Source: Bactericera cockerelli (Eukaryota > Arthropoda > Insecta > Hemiptera > Triozidae). From it: a DNA stretch of 64,000 nucleotides. The notes below the pieces were generated by a model. The model had not been told where the DNA came from and ran no database searches. It was given only the letters and a program-made list of their open reading frames with translations. Location: positions 14,438,449 through 14,502,448 of the forward strand of contig CM044964.1 in the NCBI GenBank assembly GCA_024516035.1. Reading direction: 5' to 3'. Within the stretch, counting starts at the first letter, position 1, and each line of letters opens with the position of its first letter. Position numbers and translations under genes: made by a program. Positions 45,277-55,639 of this stretch are shown here, in pieces.

Positions 45277-46046
45277 GTTACCGTTTTTGTGGTGTTAGTG
45301 GTTAAGTCTGTTACCATTTTGAGAAGGTCTTTTTGGTTGAGCGACCTTATAGAAAAGGTGTTCTTAGTCAAGTGACTGTTTTGAAAAGGATTTTTCGGTT
45401 TAGTGACCATTTTGAAAAGGGTTTTCGGTTAGGTGACCGTATTGAAAATAGTTTTTCGGTTTAATGACCGTATTGAATGTGTTCACTCCAAACGACCGGC
45501 GTCCCTTCTTCTTTATAACTGTGTGCAATGTGTGCAAGATACAGGGAGAGGTAAAATTATAATGAGAGTGCCACAGTGCGACGGATGGATTTTCCAGGAG
45601 AATTTCTTCTCCACTCATTTTCCAGGACGTTCTTCCACTCCAAAAGCTCGCACTTTTTTCCACTCCGCCGAGTTTGCTGAAAGTATTACTCGTATGGAGG
45701 TGCAGAGGGATGTGGGTGAGAACGGAAGAGTATGAAATGTGTATGAGTGTGAACATAGAAGAGTGTGAGTGTGATAGTAAGAGTATGAGTGTGAAAACAA
45801 GAGACATCTTGTCCCCGCCCCCTAGTAACATGTTTCCATCTCTCCTTCTTTACTTCTATTTTCCAGTCCGATAGAACTGGCCATTTTCTTTGTTTAACAT
45901 CTCTTAAAAAATCTAGATCATTTGAGACGGGAATTTTACCCTCCATTCGCTTTGAACTTAAACCAGACACCCACATTTACTTTAACCAGAAGAGCCAGGA
46001 TGACGAAGATTCAGATTTATTTTTATTATTTAATAATAGGACATAA
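45277..46046. other. Degenerate repeats, no gene seen
   Basis: At 45290-45480 a 35-45 bp unit recurs (GTGACCGTTTTGAAAAGG-like with TTTTTCGGTT). A SINE-core fragment in minus orientation is at 45925-45990 (TTTTACCCTCCATTCGC). The overlapping frames at 45400-45831 show no recognisable family. Confidence 0.5.
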
Positions 46047-46291
46047 TCTTAATATATAAATGTCAAAGACACTGACTGACCACTGACTGACCACTCACTG
46101 ATCATCGCTCTACAGCCCAAACCGTAAGTCCTAGGAAGCTGAAATTTGGTAGGTAGCTTTGTCTTATAGTCTAGATGTGCAATAAGACGGGATTTTTCGA
46201 AATTCCAACTACAACACCTGCCATTGGCGAAAAAGGATTTTTTGCTTTCACGGCCATGCCTCGGCCCGCAAAGCGGGCGACAGCCCGCTTG
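46047..46291 (+). mobile_element. Non-autonomous Helitron, copy 2
   Basis: 5' end TCTTAATATATAAATGTCAA after an A; 3' end GCAAAGCGGGCGACAGCCCG then CTTG before a T (CTRR slightly altered). The interior matches copy 1 (CACCTGCCATTGGCGAAAAA). Confidence 0.8.
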
Positions 46292-46374
46292 TTATTGTAT
46301 ATACAAGTACTTATAAAAATTAAATTACAAAATTTAGAACAATATAAACAAGAAAAGAAAAGATTAACAACAAA

Positions 46375-46440
46375 CATAAAGGGCGTGGTTTTGCCTATGG
46401 CAATTTTTTCCACCCTACCCCTAAATAGTCACCCTTGCAA
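46375..46440 (-). repeat. LINE-like tail fragment
   Basis: AAAGGGCGTGGTTTTGCCTA and TGGCAATTTTTTCCACC match the tail family in reverse orientation. Confidence 0.55.
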
Positions 46441-46589
46441 GTCCTGTTGTTGATGTAGTGGCGTGAGCTACCCCGAATTGTTCTGCTGGTCTTTTACCCG
46501 GTCAGTAGATAAAAGTATCATTGTGTGATGTGTTGTCACTTTCAACATTTTAATGAATTGCTACACACAAGTGGCACAACTATTCCCAA

Positions 46590-48305
46590 TTCGTCCTGAC
46601 CCTCAGTATTAAGTCCTGACCCTCAGTACTAAGTCCTGGCCCTCAGTATTAAGTCCTGACCCTCAGTATTAAGTCCTGGCCCTCAGTATTAAGTCCTGAC
46701 CCTCAGTACTAAGTCCTGACCCTCAGTATTAAGTCCTGACCCTCAGTATTAAGTCCTGACCCTCAGTACTAAGTCCTGACCCTCAGTATTAAGTCCTGGC
46801 CCTCAGTATTAAGTCCTGGTCCTCAGTACTAAGTCCTGACCCTCAGTACTAAGTCCTGACCCTCAGTATTAAGTCCTGACCCTCAGTATTAAGTCCTGGC
46901 CCTCAGTATTAAGTCCTGACCCTCAGTACTAAGTCCTGACCCTCAGTATTAAGTCCTGACCCTCAGTATTAAGTCCTGACCCTCAGTACTAAGTCCTGAC
47001 CCTCAGTATTAAGTCCTGGCCCTCAGTATTAAGTCCTGGTCCTCAGTACTAAGTCCTGACCCTCAGTACTAAGTCCTGACCCTCAGTATTAAGTCCTGGT
47101 CCTCAGTACTAAGTCCTGGCCCTCAGTATTAAGTCCTGACCTTCAGTACTAAGTCCTGACCCTCAGTACTAAGTCCTGACCCTCAGTACTAAGTCCTGGC
47201 CCTCAGTATTAAGTCCTGACCCTCAGTACTAAGTCCTGGCCCTCAGTATTAAGTCCTGGCCCACAATATTATAAGTCCTGGCCCTCAGTATTAAGTCCTG
47301 ACCCTCAGTACTAAGTCCTGGCCCTCAGTATTAAGTCCTGACCCTCAGTACTAAGTCCTGACCCTCAGTACTAAGTCCTGGCCCTCAGTATTAAGTCCTG
47401 ACCCTCAGTACTAAGTCCTGGCCCTCAGTATTAAGTCCTGGCCCACAATATTATAAGTCCTGGCCCTCAGTATTAAGTCCTGACCCTCAGTACTAAGTCC
47501 TGGCCCTCAGTATTAAGTCCTGGCCCACAGTATTATAAGTCCTGGTCCTCAGTACTAAGTCCTGACCCTCAGTACTAAGTCCTGGCCCTCAGTATTAAGT
47601 CCTGGCCCACAGTATTATAAGTCCTGGTCCTCAGTACTAAGTCCTGACCCTCAGTACTAAGTCCTGGCCCTCAGTACTAAGTCCTGACCCTCAGTACTAA
47701 GTCCTGGCCCTCAGTATTAAGTCCTGGCCCACAGTATTATAAGTCCTGGTCCTCAGTACTAAGTCCTGACCCTCAGTACTAAGTCCTGGCCCTCAGTATT
47801 AAGTCCTGGCCCACAGTATTATAAGTCCTGGTCCTCAGTACTAAGTCCTGACCCTCAGTACTAAGTCCTGGCCCTCAGTACTAAGTCCTGACCCTCAGTA
47901 CTAAGTCCTGGCCCTCAGTATTAAGTCCTGGCCCACAGTATTATAAGTCCTGGTCCTCAGTACTAAGTCCTGACCCTCAGTACTAAGTCCTGGCCCTCAG
48001 TATTAAGTCCTGGCCCACAGTATTATAAGTCCTGGTCCTCAGTACTAAGTCCTGACCCTCAGTACTAAGTCCTGGCCCTCAGTACTAAGTCCTGACCCTC
48101 AGTACTAAGTCCTGGCCCTCAGTACTAAGTCCTGACCCTCAGTACTAAGTCCTGACCCTCAGTACTAAGTCCTGGCCCTCAGTACTAAGTCCTGACCCTC
48201 AGTACTAAGTCCTGGCCCTCAGTATTAAGTCCTGGCCACAGTATTATAAGTCCTGGTCACAGTATTAAGTCCTGGCCCTCAGTATTAAGTCCTGGTCACA
48301 GTATT
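46590..48305 (+). repeat. 20-bp minisatellite, about 85 copies
   Basis: The unit is AAGTCCTGACCCTCAGTATT. Variants alternate at two sites (GAC/GGC/GGT and TATT/TACT), and a 23-base variant has GGCCCACAGTATTAT. In the second half, variants recur in fixed order (GGT unit, GAC unit, GGC unit, long unit), showing multimer-level duplication. It lies in the 16.4-kb intron before exon 4. Confidence 0.95.
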
Positions 48306-48352
48306 TTAACTTCAGTGATCTGACGAAAACTTGTGTATTCAATGTGCAAACA

Positions 48353-48440
48353 GACAACGTCCATGGCGCGAATACACCGGTTCTCGTAGTATCACCGAAG
48401 TTAAGCAATGTCCAGAAAGGTGAAGACTTCGTGACCAATT
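48353..48440 (+). repeat. 5S rRNA-headed SINE, head only
   Basis: CAACGTCCATGGCGCGAATA, CACCGGTTCTCGTAGTATCA, CCGAAGTTAAGCAATGTCC follow 5S rRNA. It ends in an A run rather than the core. Confidence 0.7.
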
Positions 48441-48499
48441 TAAAAAAAAAAATTGTACCATCGACGGTGCCGCTGGCTAAAATCTTCTTTTTCACTGAA

Positions 48500-48598
48500 T
48501 ATTGGGTTGGGTGGAAGAGATTGCCATAGGCAATAACCCCGCCCTTTAGTTACGACTTATGTTTTTATATATTTTCTATTCTTTTTCATTTTTATTGT
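48500..48598 (+). mobile_element. LINE-like 3' tail, left half, interrupted
   Basis: GGTTGGGTGGAAGAGATTGC, CATAGGCAATAACCCCGCCC, TTTAGTTACGACTTATG. Continues at 50598-50685 (TGTTTCCATTGTTAAATTAA, AATAAAGCGTTGTAT, AAT tail). The intact order is seen in reverse at 8497-8695. Confidence 0.75.
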
Positions 48599-50597
48599 AT
48601 ATACAGGGTGTAACAGACTAAATGTAAAATCTCTTAAGAGGTGGTAGTATAGATCATTTCCAACCATTAATGTTCTATAACACTTTTGATTTAACTCAGT
48701 GGTTCTCGAGATATTATTTTTTTGAATTATTTTTACAAGTCCCCTGCCGCTCGACAAATAATGTCATCTAACTCCGTAAATACAGTAGATGAAGCAATAG
48801 ATTTAACTTTTTCCATAAGATAACAATATTTCACTATTATTTAGACTAGATTTATTCTTAAAAAGTGCACACGTACTGAAAAAAATCGGCAGCAGCGGAA
48901 AATTTATCGCGAACATGAAATCCACCTGAAACTTCAGCCGCCATTTTCTCAAAATACTGCCCTCATAAAGTATTGGTTTCATTTATGTAAAAACTTGCTT
49001 GAAGTCTTATCTTTTAGAAAATATGACACACTTGATATAAAACTTTCATTTTTTATTGAAACCAAGAGAAACTAAAAAAAAAGTCAGTCAGTACTACTAA
49101 CTGTACCTACTAGGCTTTCATCCTACTTTTACCTAGGGAACTAATTTTTTTCTTCAATTTGACAAATTATGGTTGTCATTTACTTTCCAACGGCCCAAAA
49201 AATTAGCCTCAGTCGATTCATTGATAAGGCTGCGGACTCTTAACTTGGAGGTCACTGGTTCGAGTCTCAAGTATGGCAAATATTTAGTAAGACAAGTTTG
49301 AGCTATTGTGACACCACGATCGTGATTGATTGACCTTAATATTTTAGTATGTATGTATGGTTTTATTTGTGGTGAAGCACAAGGCCTCTTCACATTTTTT
49401 GTGGGTAGCGCAGCATTACTAAGAGCCTCCTTTAATTTTCGAATTATTCTATTACATTAATTTCTTTTTACTCTGGTAATGCCGCCACTGGTCGTTACTC
49501 ATACAAGTAACTACTCATTCTTCCTCACGAGGTATGAGTGGACCCCGAACATCCAAGTACAGAGCAGAAAAACTCCTGTCCCTCTGGGGATCGAACCCAG
49601 GTCACCATGCGTGCAACGCCTAGCACGCTAACTCACTCTGCCACGGTGACTACTAATTGACCTTAATATTTTAGTATTCCATGTGTTTTATTAAAATTCG
49701 GTACCTACTAAAATAATAATTTGTACCTCTATGTACCAACCTATCAATGTTCAGTATTTACCGTACCACCTTTACCTGTGGGTGTTAACTATGTAGGTAC
49801 ATTGTTATGTTTCATTTCATTCAAACCATTTTATCATTGAGACCCTTTCCTCTTATGAACAAATGAACAATTACGATTAATATTGATTTCTGAAGCACCA
49901 CAGCTAAAAGTATCATACATGGATACGTACATACTAATTTGCCTCACTTGAGACTCGAACCAGTGACCTCCAAGTTAAAAGTCTACTGAGGCAAACTTTT
50001 GGGCTGTTGGAAAATAAATGGCAACCATAATTTGTCAAATTGAAGAAAAAAATTAGTTCCCTAGGTAAAAGTAGGATGGTAGCCTAGTAGGTACAGTTAG
50101 TAGTACTGACTGACTTTTTTTTTATTTCTCTTGGTTCCAATAAAAATTGAAAGTTTTATATCAAATGTGTCATACTTTCTGAAAGATAAGACTTCAAGCA
50201 AGTTTTTACATAAATGAAACCAATACTTTATGAGGGCAGTATTTTGAGAAAATGGCGGCTGAAGTTTCAGGTGGATTTCATGTTCGCGATAAATTTTCCG
50301 CTGCTGCCGATTTTTTTCTGTTCGTGTGCACTTTTTAAGAATAAATCTAGTCTAAATAATAGTGAAATATTGTTATCTTATGGAAAAAGTTAAATCTATT
50401 GCTTCATCTACTGTATTTATGGAGTTAGATGCCATTATTTGTCGAGCGGCAGGGGACTTGTAAAAATAATTCAAAAAAATAATATCTCGAGAACCACTGA
50501 GTTAAATCAAAAGTGTTATAGAATATTAATGGTTGGAAATGATCTATACTACCACCCCTTAAGAGATTTTACATTTAGTCTGTTACACCCTGTATAT
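48599..50597. mobile_element. Two-kilobase inverted-repeat element, arms of about 660-680 bp
   Basis: ATATACAGGGTGTAACAGAC at 48599 pairs with GTCTGTTACACCCTGTATAT ending at 50597. Pairing continues with few differences to about 49280 and 49937. Both arms contain a piece of SINE family A. The spacer holds a family C SINE (49350-49655). It interrupts a LINE-like tail, so its limits are clear; flanking TATA-like bases may be the target duplication. No transposase was seen. Confidence 0.85.
49350..49655 (-). repeat. tRNA-headed SINE, family C, with 21-bp target duplication
   Basis: The duplication (ATTGACCTTAATATTTTAGT plus A) occurs at 49329-49349 and 49656-49676. The minus strand reads GTCACCGTGGCAGAGTGAGT, GGGTTCGATCCCCAG, then the body to CCTTGTGCTTCACCACAAAT and an ATAC-like tail. 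The duplication defines the full length as 306 bp and shows LINE-mediated insertion. Confidence 0.92.
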
Positions 50598-50689
50598 TGT
50601 TTCCATTGTTAAATTAATTATTTGTATGTACATAATGTCCATTCATACCTAATAAAGCGTTGTATCATAATAATAATAATAATAATATA

Positions 50690-50745
50690 CAATACAATAC
50701 ACACAGGAGTACAGAGACCAGGATGAGGACCCAGAAGGAGACATA
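50690..50745 (+). repeat. Partial upstream copy of the exon-4 repeat unit
   Basis: TACAATACAATACACACAGG, AGTACAGAGACCAGGATGAG and GACCCAGAAGGAGA match the array unit downstream of exon 4, but the segment lies about 170-220 bases before exon 4 and stops before the donor. Confidence 0.85.
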
Positions 50746-50914
50746 CATAAACATACATAAACCAACGATTCATACCAAGTCTTTATTACCGCCATCTATG
50801 TTGCTTTGTAGCCCATAGACTGACGTATTACCTTTATTTTACATGTATTAAAATATATGTATCAATAAAGTGAAATCTCTTAAAAATAATATTCTGTTCT
50901 CATTCTGTTTCCAG

Positions 50915-51107
50915 CTCAGCCCCTGCGCGGTCCACGAGATGGCGGCGCTCTGTCTGGTGTACATAGGCATCAACTCCGCGGGCATGTACACCAAATACCT
51001 GACGGACAGGGGACAGAGGCGAGCCTTCCTCGAGACCCACAGGAGTACGGAGACCAGGATGAGGACCCAGAAGGAGAATGACCAGCAGGAGAAGCTACTG
51101 CTGTCTG
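50915..51107 (+). CDS. Ac78C: Adenylyl cyclase (ADCY8/Ac78C-like), exon 4 of visible series
   Basis: 193 bases, phase 0 in and phase 1 out. The acceptor is ATTCTGTTTCCAG and the donor CTG/GTGAGTA. It encodes 64 residues: SPCAVHEMAALCLVYIGINS (helix 6), AGMYTKYLTDRGQRRAFLE, then the linker helix THRSTETRMRTQKENDQQEK and LLLS leading into the C1 catalytic domain. The LTDRGQRRAFLET segment corresponds to LSDRAQRQAFLET in ADCY8. The last 65 bases and the donor are copied 15 times in the intron downstream, so donor choice is an open question. Confidence 0.93.
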
Positions 51108-53435
51108 GTGAGTACAATACAATACAATACAATACAATACAATACAATACACACAGGAGTACGGAGACCAGGATGAGGACCCAGAAGGAGAATGACCAGC
51201 AGGAGAAGCTACTGCTGTCTGGTGAGTACAATACAATACAATACAATACAATACAATACAATACACACAGGAGTACGGAGACCAGGATGAGGACCCAGAA
51301 GGAGAATGACCAGCAGGAGAAGCTACTGCTGTCTGGTGAGTACAATACAATACAATACAATACAATACAATACACACAGGAGTACGGAGACCAGGATGAG
51401 GACCCAGAAGGAGAATGACCAGCAGGAGAAGCTACTGCTGTCTGGTGAGTACAATACAATACAATACAATACAATACAATACACACAGGAGTACGGAGAC
51501 CAGGATGAGGACCCAGAAGGAGAATGACCAGCAGGAGAAGCTACTGCTGTCTGGTGAGTACAATACAATACAATACAGTACAATACAATACAATACACAC
51601 AGGAGTACGGAGACCCGGATGAGGACCCAGAAGGAGAATGACCAGCAGGAGAAGCTACTGCTGTCTGGTGAGTACAATACAATACAATACAATACAATAC
51701 AATACAATACAATACAATACAATACAATACAATACAATACAATACAATACAATACAATACAATACAATACAATACAATACAATACAATACACACAGGAGT
51801 ACGGAGACCAGGATGAGGACCAGAAGGAGAATGACCAGCAGGAGAAGCTACTGCTGTCTGGTGAGTACAATACAATACAATACGATACAATACAATACAA
51901 TACAATACAATACACACAGGAGTACGGAGACCAGGATGAGAACCCAGAAGGAGAATGACCAGCAGGAGAAGCTACTGCTGTCTGGTGAGTACAATACAAT
52001 ACAATACAATACAATACAATACAATACACACAGGAGTACGGAGACCAGGATGAGGACCCAGAAGGAGAATGACCAGCAGGAGAAGCTACTGCTGTCTGGT
52101 GAGTACAATACAATACAATACAGTACAATACAATACAATACAATACAATACAATACAATACAATACAATACAATACAATTCAATACAATACAATACAATA
52201 CAATACAATACAATACAATACAATACAATACAATACAATACAATACAATACAATACAATACAATACACACAGGAGTACGGAGACCAGGATGAGGACCCAG
52301 AAGGAGAATGACCAGCAGGAGAAGCTACTGCTGTCTGGTGAGTACAATACAATACAATACAGTACAATACAATACAATACAATACAATACAATACAATAC
52401 AATACAATACAATACAATTCAATACAATACAATACAATACAATACAATACAATACAATACAATACAATACAATACAATACAATACAATACAATACAATAC
52501 AATACACACAGGAGTACGGAGACCAGGATGAGGACCCAGAAGGAGAATGACCAGCAGGAGAAGCTACTGCTGTCTGGTGAGTACAATACAATACAATACA
52601 GTACAATACAATACAATACACACAGGAGTACGGAGACCAGGATGAGGACCCAGAAGGAGAATGACCAGCAGGAGAAGCTACTGCTGTCTGGTGAGTACAA
52701 TACAATACAATACAATACAATACAATACAATACAATACAATACAATACAATACAATACAATACAATACAATACAGTACAATACAATACAATACACACAGG
52801 AGTACGGAGACCAGGATGAGGACCCAGAAGGAGAATGACCAGCAGGAGAAGCTACTGCTGTCTGGTGAGTACAATACAATACAATACAATACAATACAAT
52901 ACAATACACACAGGAGTACGGAGACCCGGATGAGACCCAGAAGGAGAATGACCAGCAGGAGAAGCTACTGCTGTCTGGTGAGTACAATACAATACAATAC
53001 AATACAATACAATACAATACAGTACAATACAATACAATACAATACAATACAATACAATACACACAGGAGTACGGAGACCAGGATGAGGACCCAGAAGGAG
53101 AATGACCAGCAGGAGAAGCTACTGCTGTCTGGTGAGTACAATACAATACAATACAATACAATACAATACAGTACAATACAATACAATACAATACAATACA
53201 ATACAATACACACAGGAGTACGGAGACCAGGATGAGGACCCAGAAGGAGAATGACCAGCAGGAGAAGCTACTGCTGTCTGGTGAGTACAATACAATACAA
53301 TACAATACAATACAATACAATACAATACAGTACAATACAATACAATACAATACAATACAATACAATACAATACAATACAGTACAATACAATACAATACAA
53401 TACAATACACACAGGAGTACGGAGACCCAGATTTA
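51043..53435 (+). repeat. Exon-edge array: exon 4 3' end + splice donor + (ACAAT)n, 16 copies
   Basis: Each unit contains GGAGTACGGAGACCAGGATG through AAGCTACTGCTGTCTG, the donor GTGAGTACAATAC, a pentanucleotide run of variable length and CACACAG. The first copy is exon 4 itself. Donor GTs start at 51108, 51222, 51336, 51445, 51554, 51668, 51861, 51985, 52099, 52338, 52577, 52691, 52865, 52978, 53132 and 53281. A truncated unit ends the array near 53430. Spacings are mostly 109 or 114 and otherwise change in steps of five. (ACAAT)n has no stop codon in any of six frames, which explains the long overlapping frames here. Confidence 0.97.
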
Positions 53436-53564
53436 TTAGTGAAGAAGTTGATAGTTATGACGCTGCAAATATTATTTGAGAACAACATTCGTAAGAGTAA
53501 ATAGAATGTTCAATTCAACAATTTTTGTGGTAAAAATTAATAATAATTCTCTTCCTATATACTC

Positions 53565-53995
53565 CTCATCCTCCTCTTTCTCCTCTTCCTTCTCCTTCCC
53601 TTTTCCTACTACTCCTCCTTTACGTCCTACTCCTTCTCCTCCTCTTAATCCTTGTCTTCCTCCTCTTTCCCTTCTTCATCCTACTCCTACTCATCCTTCT
53701 CTTCTTACTCCTTCTCTTCTTCCTCCCATTCCTCCCCCTGCCCCTCCCCCTCCTACTCCTCCTCTTACTCCTTCTCCTCTTCCTCCTACTCCTCCTCTTA
53801 ATCCTCCTCTCTCTCTTCTTCATCCTACTCCTACTCCTCTTTCTCTACTTCCTCCACTCCTCCTTCTCTTCATCCTCCTTCTCTTTTTCCTCCTCATCCT
53901 CCTCCTCCTCTTCCTCCTCCTACTCCTCCTGTTCTTCCTCCTACTCCTCCTTCTCCTCTTCCTCTTACTCCTCTTCTTCCTCCTCCAGCTCCTTT
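53565..53995 (+). repeat. (TCC)n-like pyrimidine tract
   Basis: TCCTCC/TCTTCC/ACTCCT words in near-trinucleotide register. Low complexity; not coding. Confidence 0.85.
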
Positions 53996-54926
53996 CATCT
54001 TTCAAGCCTTTCATCCTACATCGCATAACATACATATTTAACTAGATTCATTAAGTAAATCATTTACCAAAGTCATGTTTAACCTCCCCTACCCCACTTC
54101 TCTCTCCTACTCTCCCCTCACAATGCTTTTTTCCACCTTGTGTTCTGTACTATTTCACCCCCCCTCACCTCTCACTTTTCCCTCTCCTCCCCTCCTCTAC
54201 TATTATCATTGTTTAGACCTCATTATTTTTAAGCGTCTAATATCACGAAAGCGCCATGACCTTGTTCTGAGTTCTGTTTATTCAAAACGTTTCGAGGAGG
54301 CAAAATGTCGTTATAATAGGTTCTCTCCCTTTACTCATCTTTCTCTTTTCTCTCTCTCTCTCTCTTCTTATTCTTCTCCCTTCCGTCCTTTAGAATATAT
54401 TTTCTATCTATGTTTGTGTAAAATATTGGTATACGTTTCACGTGCGTAATCTGAAACATTTTAACCCAATATAAAAAAATTGCCAAATAGGTGAAATTAC
54501 AAAATGATAAAAAAAAAATAAAAAAAATAATGAGAGGTATTTTAAACCTCCCCTCCCCATCCAATGGGTTGCACGCCTGATTTTTCCTCATTTATAAATC
54601 TTTTTCTTTCATTTTATCATCTTTCATCGTTTAAATTCGGATAAGGTTTTCTTGAATAATCATATCAGTTTCATAACTCCTGGCTTTTTCATTACCCATC
54701 CCCTCGCCCCATTATCCAACTCTCTTACTTTGGTCCTGTGTTGCTCGTTCTTCAAAACCAAGCCTTATTTCCTCTAGTTATTTATTACCTAAAGGATATA
54801 AGATTAGGGAGAGAGAGAGAGAGAAAACGTACAAAAGAGATAGAGGGAGAAAAGGAAATTGAGATTTGGAGAGAAAGAAAAATATGCTGAATAAGAGAAA
54901 AAGGCATTTTGTATCATTAATTTTAT

Positions 54927-54961
<35 letters not shown>

Positions 54962-55161
54962 AGAATACTTTATGTATTAAAATAACCATAGATTTAAATT
55001 GAAATTTTAATGAAAATTTCTTGTTAGTAATTTAGCTTTTGCAACAGTAATTTAGCTTACCATATTGGTGAGATGACACATTATCAATTACCGACGAGTT
55101 TTTATATTTTACAGTGTTGCAAGATGACACACAATCACCAACATGTTTTACTGTTCCACAG
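53996..55161. other. Intron sequence, no gene seen
   Basis: AT- and pyrimidine-rich, with a CT tract at 54345-54365 and a 32-base A run at 54929-54960. A short duplication (GATGACACA with AATCACCAA/ATCAATTACC and TTTACAGTGTTGC/TTCCACAGTGTTGCC) lies just upstream of exon 5 and repeats part of its acceptor. Confidence 0.6.
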
Positions 55162-55311
55162 TGTTGCCAGACTTCGTGGCCAAGGAGATGATCAGCGACA
55201 TTGCCAACGAGGCCGAGAGCGGCTCCTTCACGCCCCATCAGTTCCACAGGATCTACATCCACTGCTACGAGCACGTCAGTATACTCTTCGCCGACATCAA
55301 GGGATTCACAG
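55162..55311 (+). CDS. Ac78C: Adenylyl cyclase (ADCY8/Ac78C-like), exon 5 of visible series
   Basis: 150 bases, phase 1 in and phase 1 out. The acceptor is CTGTTCCACAG and the donor ACAG/GTATGG. It encodes [19 protein letters not shown], then [18 protein letters not shown] and [10 protein letters not shown]. This is the start of the C1a catalytic domain. The Asp of FADIKGFT is the first of two metal-binding aspartates that hold Mg2+ for ATP cyclisation. HQFHRIYIH is shared with ADCY8. GC-rich and intact. Confidence 0.95.
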
Positions 55312-55316
55312 GTATG

Positions 55317-55555
55317 GACGGAGGGACCGAAGGGGTTTCGAAAATTATGGCATTTTTTTTACCTTGTTTATACCTTAATTACCTTGTTTATAGTGCCAAG
55401 CAACATATAAAAAAATATTACTCGGAATTCTACACGGAGGGACCGAAGGGGTTTCGAAAATTATGGCAATTTTTTTACCTTGTTTATACCTTAATTACCT
55501 TGTTTATAGTGCCAAGGAACATATAAAAATTTATTACTCGGAAACTATTAATTCT
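55317..55555 (+). repeat. Tandem duplication of about 117 bp just after the exon 5 donor
   Basis: ACGGAGGGACCGAAGGGGTT, TCGAAAATTATGGCA, CCTTGTTTATACCTTAATTA and GTGCCAAG recur as two adjacent copies starting five bases after the donor. Confidence 0.85.
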
Positions 55556-55639
55556 ACATAATAAAAAAAATATTCTGACCAAATCTTCAATAGTTTATTT
55601 TTTTTATTAATTCTGACCAAAGATCAAATAATCAATTGT

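Noticed and set aside
45400..45831. Overlapping frames on both strands around 45.4-45.8 kb
   Set aside because: No recognisable domain, no splice flanks, composed partly of degenerate repeats.
46590..48305. CRISPR array or coding repeat protein
   Set aside because: Repeat units are contiguous with no spacers, and TAA/TGA stops recur within the 20-bp unit.
51043..53435. CRISPR array
   Set aside because: Repeats are tandem exon-derived units with microsatellite spacers in an animal gene; there are no unique spacers or cas genes.
52325..53488. A 387-codon minus-strand open frame and many similar frames at 50848-53504
   Set aside because: They are produced by the exon-edge array and the stop-free ACAAT repeat; there is no initiation context or homology.
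53476..54045. A proline/serine/leucine-rich 189-codon frame
   Set aside because: It is a (TCC)n-like tract with no domain or splice support.
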